A stretch of 11,655 bases of DNA from Chitinophagaceae bacterium (GTDB lineage: Bacteria > Bacteroidota > Bacteroidia > Chitinophagales > Chitinophagaceae): NCBI GenBank assembly GCA_008080615.1, contig VIKJ01000013.1:1-11655 (forward strand), read 5' to 3'. The translations under genes were made by a program, and so were the position numbers. Positions 7,823 to 11,655 of this stretch are shown here, piece after piece (within the stretch, counting starts at the first letter, position 1; the number at the start of each line of letters is the position of its first letter). The notes beneath the pieces were generated by a model, which was not told the DNA's origin, did not search any database, and worked only from the letters and a program-made list of their open reading frames with translations.

Positions 7823-9031
7823 TTAAGCCACAGAAGCGTGCCGTTGCACATTCAGCTCATTGGCTACCAATACAATTTTTTCTAACGCCATATTCAATTG
7901 CTCCTTGGTATGCGTTGCCATAATACTCATTCTAATTAAAGAAGAATCACTTTTAACAGCAGGCGAAACAACCGGATTTACAAAAACGCCTTCTTCGAAC
8001 AAGCGTTGCGTAAATTGAAAGGTTAAGAAATTATCGCGGATATATATTGGAATGATGGGAGATTTAGAATGACCCATATCAAAGCCAAGTTCATTAAGAG
8101 CATTCACCATGTAATTGGTGTTATCCCATAAAGCTTTTAGGCGTTCGGGTTCGCGCTTAATTATTTTCAGTGCAGCTAAAGCAGCAGCAGCAACAGAAGG
8201 CGGCGTGCTGGCACTAAAAATCATGGGGCGGGCATTGTGCTTAATAAAGTTGATGATGTTTTTGTTGCCCGCAACATATCCCCCGAGCGAAGCGAGAGAT
8301 TTACTAAACGTACCCACTATTAAATCTACTTCATTGGTTAATCCAAAATGATCGGCCGTACCTTTTCCTTCCTCACCCAATACACCTAAAGAGTGTGCAT
8401 CATCTACCATCACCAAAGATTTGTATTGCTTAGCCAAGCGAACAATTTCAGGAAGATTACAGATATCTCCTTCCATGCTAAAAATACCATCTACCACAAT
8501 CATTTTAATTCTGTCTTCAGCAACTGTTTTTAGTTTCTGTTCTAGATCGCGCATATCATTATGCGCATATTTCAACACTTTAGAAAAACTCAAACGAGCA
8601 CCTTCAATAATAGAAGCATGATCTAATTCATCTAAAAATATAACGCCATTGCGGCCAGTTAGGGCAGAAACAGCACCCAAATTGGTTTGAAAACCAGTAG
8701 TAAATGTTAAGGCAGATTCTTTGCCTAAATAAGTAGCCAATTCTTTTTCTAGCTCAATATGAACGCTAGAAGTCCCGTTTAAAAAACGAGAACCAGAGCA
8801 GCTGCTACCAAAACGCTCAATAGCATCTTTTGCAGCTTTCAACACTTCGGGATGGTTGGTAAGGCCCATATAACTATTAGAGCCAAACATGAGTACTTTT
8901 TTACCCCCAATTTGAACTTCGGTATCATGATTTTCTTCAATCGGCCTAAAATAGGGGTAAACACCCGCATTTTTAAGATCGTCGGGCGCAGTGAATGATT
9001 TAATTTTTTCTAATAATTGCTCTTGTACCAT
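7823..9031 (-). CDS. spt: Serine palmitoyltransferase, PLP-dependent alpha-oxoamine synthase
   Basis: Catalyses the committed step of sphingolipid synthesis, the decarboxylative condensation of L-serine with a long-chain acyl thioester to 3-ketosphinganine. It is a soluble fold-type I PLP enzyme of 402 aa. PLP binds through K244 in GTFSKSLASLGG. H138 (ELDHAS) would stack on the ring, and D210 and H213 (VDDAHSLG) support it. The H138-D210-H213-K244 spacing is identical to His159/Asp231/His234/Lys265 of Sphingomonas SPT. SSLIRMSIMATHT near the C-terminus carries the substrate-carboxylate arginine R367. The N-terminal YPYFRPIEENHDTEVQIGG and VLMFGSNSYMGL segments follow the Sphingobacterium multivorum enzyme closely, which favours SPT over the paralogous glycine C-acetyltransferase (Kbl) and KAPA synthase (BioF). 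It heads the probable operon with the GNAT-type and SDR genes, 108 bp downstream of the ATE-family gene. A dyad-rich upstream region could hold its own promoter and operator. Confidence 0.94.
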   Translation of the reverse strand: MVQEQLLEKIKSFTAPDDLKNAGVYPYFRPIEENHDTEVQIGGKKVLMFGSNSYMGLTNHPEVLKAAKDAIERFGSSCSGSRFLNGTSSVHIELEKELATYLGKESALTFTTGFQTNLGAVSALTGRNGVIFLDELDHASIIEGARLSFSKVLKYAHNDMRDLEQKLKTVAEDRIKMIVVDGIFSMEGDICNLPEIVRLAKQYKSLVMVDDAHSLGVLGEEGKGTADHFGLTNEVDLIVGTFSKSLASLGGYVAGNKNIINFIKHNARPMIFSASTPPSVAAAALAALKIIKREPERLKALWDNTNYMVNALNELGFDMGHSKSPIIPIYIRDNFLTFQFTQRLFEEGVFVNPVVSPAVKSDSSLIRMSIMATHTKEQLNMALEKIVLVANELNVQRHASVA

Positions 9032-9059
9032 CCGCAGTTAACATTTTAATAATACACTT

Positions 9060-9084
9060 CTTGCATGAATGTAAGAAAACATTC
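9060..9084. promoter_or_regulatory. Overlapping palindromes upstream of spt, possible operator
   Basis: In the 108-bp leader of spt, GAATGT (9067-9072) and ACATTC (9079-9084) form a perfect dyad with a 6-bp spacer. Overlapping it, 9060-9075 reads CTTgCATgaATGtAAG, an imperfect 16-bp palindrome. A weak -7-like box on the minus strand, TACCTTCG (9096-9089; consensus TAnnTTTG), sits just upstream, which would put the dyads near the transcript start. This placement suits a repressor site, but no factor can be named and short dyads in AT-rich DNA occur by chance. Confidence 0.3.
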
Positions 9085-9139
9085 CACGCGAAGGTACGAA
9101 CTGTAAAATAAACGGCCATTTACACCTAAAAATGAGGGT

Positions 9140-9883
9140 TTAGAAGATAAAATCTTCCACAAAATCCTTAAAATAACGGTCTAAATCAGGTTTGGAATAA
9201 TTGGCCATGCACCTCCACTCATTGGCCTTGGCAAAAAATACTTCTATGGCTGCTGGGTTGGGGAATATTTTATAATCCATTTTATCGCTCTCAATGGTGA
9301 TATAGCCTGGGTAATAATAGAGCATACCCAGTTCTTTGCAATAATCCATGGTTTTGAGCATCAGGAACTTGCCCAAGCTGTATTTACTGTAATCAGGATG
9401 GTAAAAGTTGAGGATGGCCATGGAAGATGTATGTCCAAGGTCAAAATAGCCTACAGCAATTAATTCATCCCCGTCATGCACGGTAGTCATCCAAGAATTA
9501 AAGGGATTGATAGATTGATCATCTTCCAGCATACAATCGCGGCAGGTAGGGTAATGCTCAAAATTGATATGTTCCCGATAGAGGCTATAGAGGTCTTCTA
9601 TTTCGGGAGTTATTTGTGCGGGTTGATAGGAAACTTTGAATTGGGCGCATTTACGGCGAATTTTATTGGCAGAACGGCTGTTGAGTGATCCATTTAGTAA
9701 GGTTCTAAGCCAAAATACCGCAGTAAAGCAACCCCGCTGATTGGGGTCTTGCTCGTTATCGAGAAAAATTTGAAAAGCGGTGAAGAGTATATTTTTAAAT
9801 CTAAAGAATCCCCTTTCCAAGTAATTGTCTAATCCTTCACCAATAAAATTTTCGGGGCCTGGTAGCGTAAAACGATCGGACAT
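9140..9883 (-). CDS. Arginyl-tRNA-protein transferase, ATE C-terminal domain type (N-degron enzyme)
   Basis: Predicted cytoplasmic aminoacyl-tRNA-protein transferase that would attach Arg (or Leu, as in bacterial Bpt) to the N-terminus of target proteins, marking them for Clp proteolysis. The diagnostic ATE C-terminal domain covers about residues 95-215. It includes LYREH (101-105), DELIAVGYFDLGH (139-151), FYHPDYSKYSLGKFLMLKTM (160-179), CKELGMLYYYPGYI (182-195) and MDYKIFP (202-208). At 247 aa it is near the length of bacterial Bpt and far shorter than eukaryotic ATE1. The usual N-terminal cysteine cluster is not evident. The visible cysteines are C52, C79 and a C114-x2-C117 pair (PTCRDCM). 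It lies 108 bp upstream of spt in the same direction, with a candidate promoter just before it. The amino-acid and substrate specificity cannot be predicted, and a GNAT-like enzyme with another role is possible. Confidence 0.83.
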   Translation of the reverse strand: MSDRFTLPGPENFIGEGLDNYLERGFFRFKNILFTAFQIFLDNEQDPNQRGCFTAVFWLRTLLNGSLNSRSANKIRRKCAQFKVSYQPAQITPEIEDLYSLYREHINFEHYPTCRDCMLEDDQSINPFNSWMTTVHDGDELIAVGYFDLGHTSSMAILNFYHPDYSKYSLGKFLMLKTMDYCKELGMLYYYPGYITIESDKMDYKIFPNPAAIEVFFAKANEWRCMANYSKPDLDRYFKDFVEDFIF

Positions 9884-10323
9884 TGGACAAATTTAACAAA
9901 AATAATCTTTGACGATGGGGCCAAAGCGATTGAGGCTTATGCGGATAAAGGCTTCCCAACATGAAAAATAAAGTCGCCGATATTTTAATTAATTTAGAGC
10001 AAATAGAAATGCATGAGTTCATTATCAATATCCGCCTGCATCATTGGTTTTATTAGGATTGTTAAATATGTTTTAGATACCAGCTTTCCGGTGAAAAATG
10101 ACGAAGCAGCTAAAGACTTTTTGATTGATTTTTGTGACTATGGGGGGAATAGGAATTAGGGAAATAAGTGATTTTTCTGAGAATCTTAACTGTCGAATTA
10201 TTTTTTGCAGCCCCATCCCCAAATATGACTAATCCACCCCTTCCTTCCCTCACCCATTTACGCTGTATATTCACCTAATTAGTGGGTTTTATAAGCTTTT
10301 TGCTATAGTTTATAATTACCTTT
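9884..10323. other. Gene-poor 440-bp spacer with short overlapping ORF remnants
   Basis: This region separates the divergent ATE-family and kinase genes. Besides the candidate ATE promoter, it holds a chain of short plus-strand reading frames. A startless frame reads DDGAKAIEAYADKGFP and stops at 9964, overlapping by ATGA an ATG at 9961. That ATG opens a 31-codon ORF (MKNKVADILINLEQ...). This ORF overlaps a 48-codon ORF at 10013-10159 (MSSLSISACIIGF... ending CDYGGNRN). They look protein-like but are too short and too interrupted to call a gene, and I recognise no family. A frameshifted gene remnant is the likeliest reading. From about 10160 to 10323 I see nothing beyond AT-rich sequence and pyrimidine-rich stretches before the kinase start. 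Confidence 0.45.
9897..9925 (-). promoter_or_regulatory. Candidate Bacteroidota-type promoter for the ATE-family gene
   Basis: On the minus strand TTTG (9925-9922) is followed after 17 bp by TATTTTTG (9904-9897). This is an exact match to the Bacteroidota -33/-7 pattern (TTTG, then TAnnTTTG at 17-23 bp). The -7 box ends 13 bp before the ATG at 9883, implying a very short 5' leader. That fits the lack of any Shine-Dalgarno sequence, but it makes the call less certain. Confidence 0.42.
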
Positions 10324-11655
10324 ATGGATACCCCTTTCATCCCATATAATATACCCCAAGTATTTTTTATGTATGACCAGGATCAACTACTAAACAAGAG
10401 AATACGCTTTGCTGCCATTCTGTGCTCAGTGATAATTATTGCCTTGCTTAGTATAGTGGAAATAGGGTTGATGATTGGGTTAGAAAATCTTACCAGCCTT
10501 GGTGAAAATATTTCCCCAATGCCAGAGGAAGCCGCACTACTATTTTTTATGTTGAGTGTTTCCTCTATTCTCTTATCTACAAACCCTTCAAATAAATACG
10601 CGCAAAATGCCATCATATTTATTTGCATTTTTGTTATACTCGTATCCTTTATTACCCTAATTGATATCGCAACCAATTATCATTTAAATTGGAGTAATTT
10701 TATTAAAAGAGATTCCTTTTTTGTTAATGGAATTGTTATAGGAAGAATGGCCAACTTGGGTGCCGTTTGTTTTATATTAGCAAGTATCACTCAGCTATTA
10801 ATATTAAAGAATAAGCAACGGGTAGCTGTATATTTTAATACTATCGTGCTATGTATTGCCTATTTGATTTTAATAGGCTACCTATATGGTGTGCCCTTTT
10901 TTTTAGGAGATGGAAATATTCCCATGCCATGGTCTTCCAGCTTACTATTTTTTATACTTTCTATCGGCCTTATTTTTGCAGCTGGTAAAGATTATGCGCC
11001 AATTAGTTTTTTTATTGGAAATTCTACTAGGGCGGTAATGATGCGAAATTTAATTCCTGTTATTATTATCATCACTTTGGTGCAAAATTTTATAGATGTC
11101 TATTATTTTCATGAACAAAGCAGATCAGGGGCTTTTTTCTCTGGCTTAATTGATATTGTAAAAATGACTGTTCTAGGGTTGGTTATTTCTATCGTATCTA
11201 AGAGAGTAGGTAATGGTATTGATACAATTATTGGCGAACTTACTTTGTATAAAAGCAAAGTAAATCAACTTTCACAAGCTGTTGAAAATAGCCCTGTAAC
11301 CATTATCATTTCCGATTTAGCAGGCAATATTTTATACACTAATAAAAAATTTGTAGAAGTATCTGGCTATAGTTCTGAAGAAGTGATTGGTAAAAATCCT
11401 AGGATATTAAAATCGGGCCATACTTCCGATGCAGAGTATAAACTACTTTGGGAATCTATTGCCCAGGGTAAAAGTTGGAAAGGTGAATTTCATAATAAAC
11501 ATAAAAAAGGATCATTTTATTGGGAGTCTGCCGCTATCTATCCAATTAAAAATGGCGAGGATGAAGTGGTACAGTTCTTAGCTATTAAAGAAGATATTAC
11601 AGAACAGAAAAAAGTAAATACTAAACTTAAAAATATTGCCTGGCAACAAAGCCAT
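10324..11655 (+). CDS. Multi-pass membrane PAS sensor histidine kinase, 3' end outside the window
   Basis: The frame is open from ATG 10324 to the window edge (444 codons, no stop), so the gene is partial. The N-terminal part has about eight hydrophobic segments, roughly residues 27-47, 69-86, 93-113, 131-155, 163-185, 197-220, 240-258 and 272-292. They form an integral membrane sensor of no family I can name. A charged helical linker (about 293-314) leads into a PAS/PAC domain (about 315-430) with ENSPVTIIISD, FVEVSGYSSEEVIGKNPRIL, KSGHTSDAEYKLLW and a terminal AIKEDITEQKK. The last visible residues, LKNIAWQQSH, match the start of the H-box common in Bacteroidota kinases (AW-x-QSHE-R-PL). 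The final CAT codon (11653-11655) is therefore probably the phosphoacceptor histidine. An ATG at 10369 (Met16) is an alternative start, and neither has a Shine-Dalgarno sequence. The dimerisation remainder and the ATPase domain lie beyond the edge. Confidence 0.9.
   Translation, partial: MDTPFIPYNIPQVFFMYDQDQLLNKRIRFAAILCSVIIIALLSIVEIGLMIGLENLTSLGENISPMPEEAALLFFMLSVSSILLSTNPSNKYAQNAIIFICIFVILVSFITLIDIATNYHLNWSNFIKRDSFFVNGIVIGRMANLGAVCFILASITQLLILKNKQRVAVYFNTIVLCIAYLILIGYLYGVPFFLGDGNIPMPWSSSLLFFILSIGLIFAAGKDYAPISFFIGNSTRAVMMRNLIPVIIIITLVQNFIDVYYFHEQSRSGAFFSGLIDIVKMTVLGLVISIVSKRVGNGIDTIIGELTLYKSKVNQLSQAVENSPVTIIISDLAGNILYTNKKFVEVSGYSSEEVIGKNPRILKSGHTSDAEYKLLWESIAQGKSWKGEFHNKHKKGSFYWESAAIYPIKNGEDEVVQFLAIKEDITEQKKVNTKLKNIAWQQSH

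Noticed and set aside
9141..9157. GAAGAT-AAA-ATCTTC palindrome at the end of the ATE-family gene, considered as a terminator
   Set aside because: It lies within the last codons, has only a short AT-rich stem, and has no T-run after it on the minus strand.
9837..10028. 63-codon minus-strand frame overlapping the start of the ATE-family gene
   Set aside because: It runs out of frame through the ATE start and over the candidate promoter, with an unusual Cys/Phe/Arg-rich composition and no recognisable family.
10298..10324. TTTG and TACCTTTA before the kinase start, considered as a -33/-7 promoter
   Set aside because: The spacer is only 14 bp, the last base of the -7 box differs from consensus, and the box would overlap the ATG.
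10383..10676. 97-codon minus-strand frame
   Set aside because: It is antisense to the membrane segments of the partial histidine kinase, whose frame is open for 444 codons with PAS and H-box motifs.

Overview
The window looks like a chromosomal segment of a Bacteroidota bacterium, probably near the Chitinophagaceae/Sphingobacteriia. It is AT-rich, has almost no Shine-Dalgarno signals, and carries a SusB-type GH97 enzyme. Its serine palmitoyltransferase is very like the Sphingobacterium enzyme, and its sensor kinase has an H-box of the Bacteroidota 'AW-Q-SH' style. No mobile element, CRISPR array, rRNA or tRNA was found.

Layout. (1) Positions 42-3199, plus strand: a secreted GH97 glycoside hydrolase followed 38 bp later by a YahK-type zinc alcohol dehydrogenase. 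This pair ends at a strong hairpin terminator (3302-3335) that overlaps the end of the convergent minus-strand genes. (2) Positions 3334-9031, minus strand, read right to left: serine palmitoyltransferase, a double-GNAT acyltransferase-like protein, an extended SDR, a Tat-exported amidase and an AlkB dioxygenase. The gaps are 16, 11, 41 and 5 bp, so this is probably one operon. (3) Positions 9140-9883, minus strand: an arginyl-tRNA-protein transferase (ATE C-terminal domain) with its own plausible Bacteroidota-type promoter. (4) Positions 9884-10323: a gene-poor spacer with broken or very short ORFs. (5) Positions 10324-11655, plus strand: the 5' part of a multi-pass membrane PAS histidine kinase. 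It is cut by the window edge at what is probably its phosphoacceptor histidine.

How the genes work together. The first three genes of the minus-strand operon match the three core steps of bacterial ceramide synthesis described in Caulobacter: Spt, bCerS and CerR. Spt condenses serine with an acyl thioester, the GNAT-type bCerS would N-acylate the product, and the SDR CerR would reduce the 3-keto group. This region is therefore best read as a compact dihydroceramide (sphingolipid) biosynthesis operon. The Tat-lipoprotein amidase and the DNA-repair dioxygenase behind it are unexpected passengers. The amidase belongs to the same superfamily as fatty-acid amide hydrolases, so a role in N-acyl lipid or peptide turnover is possible but unproven.
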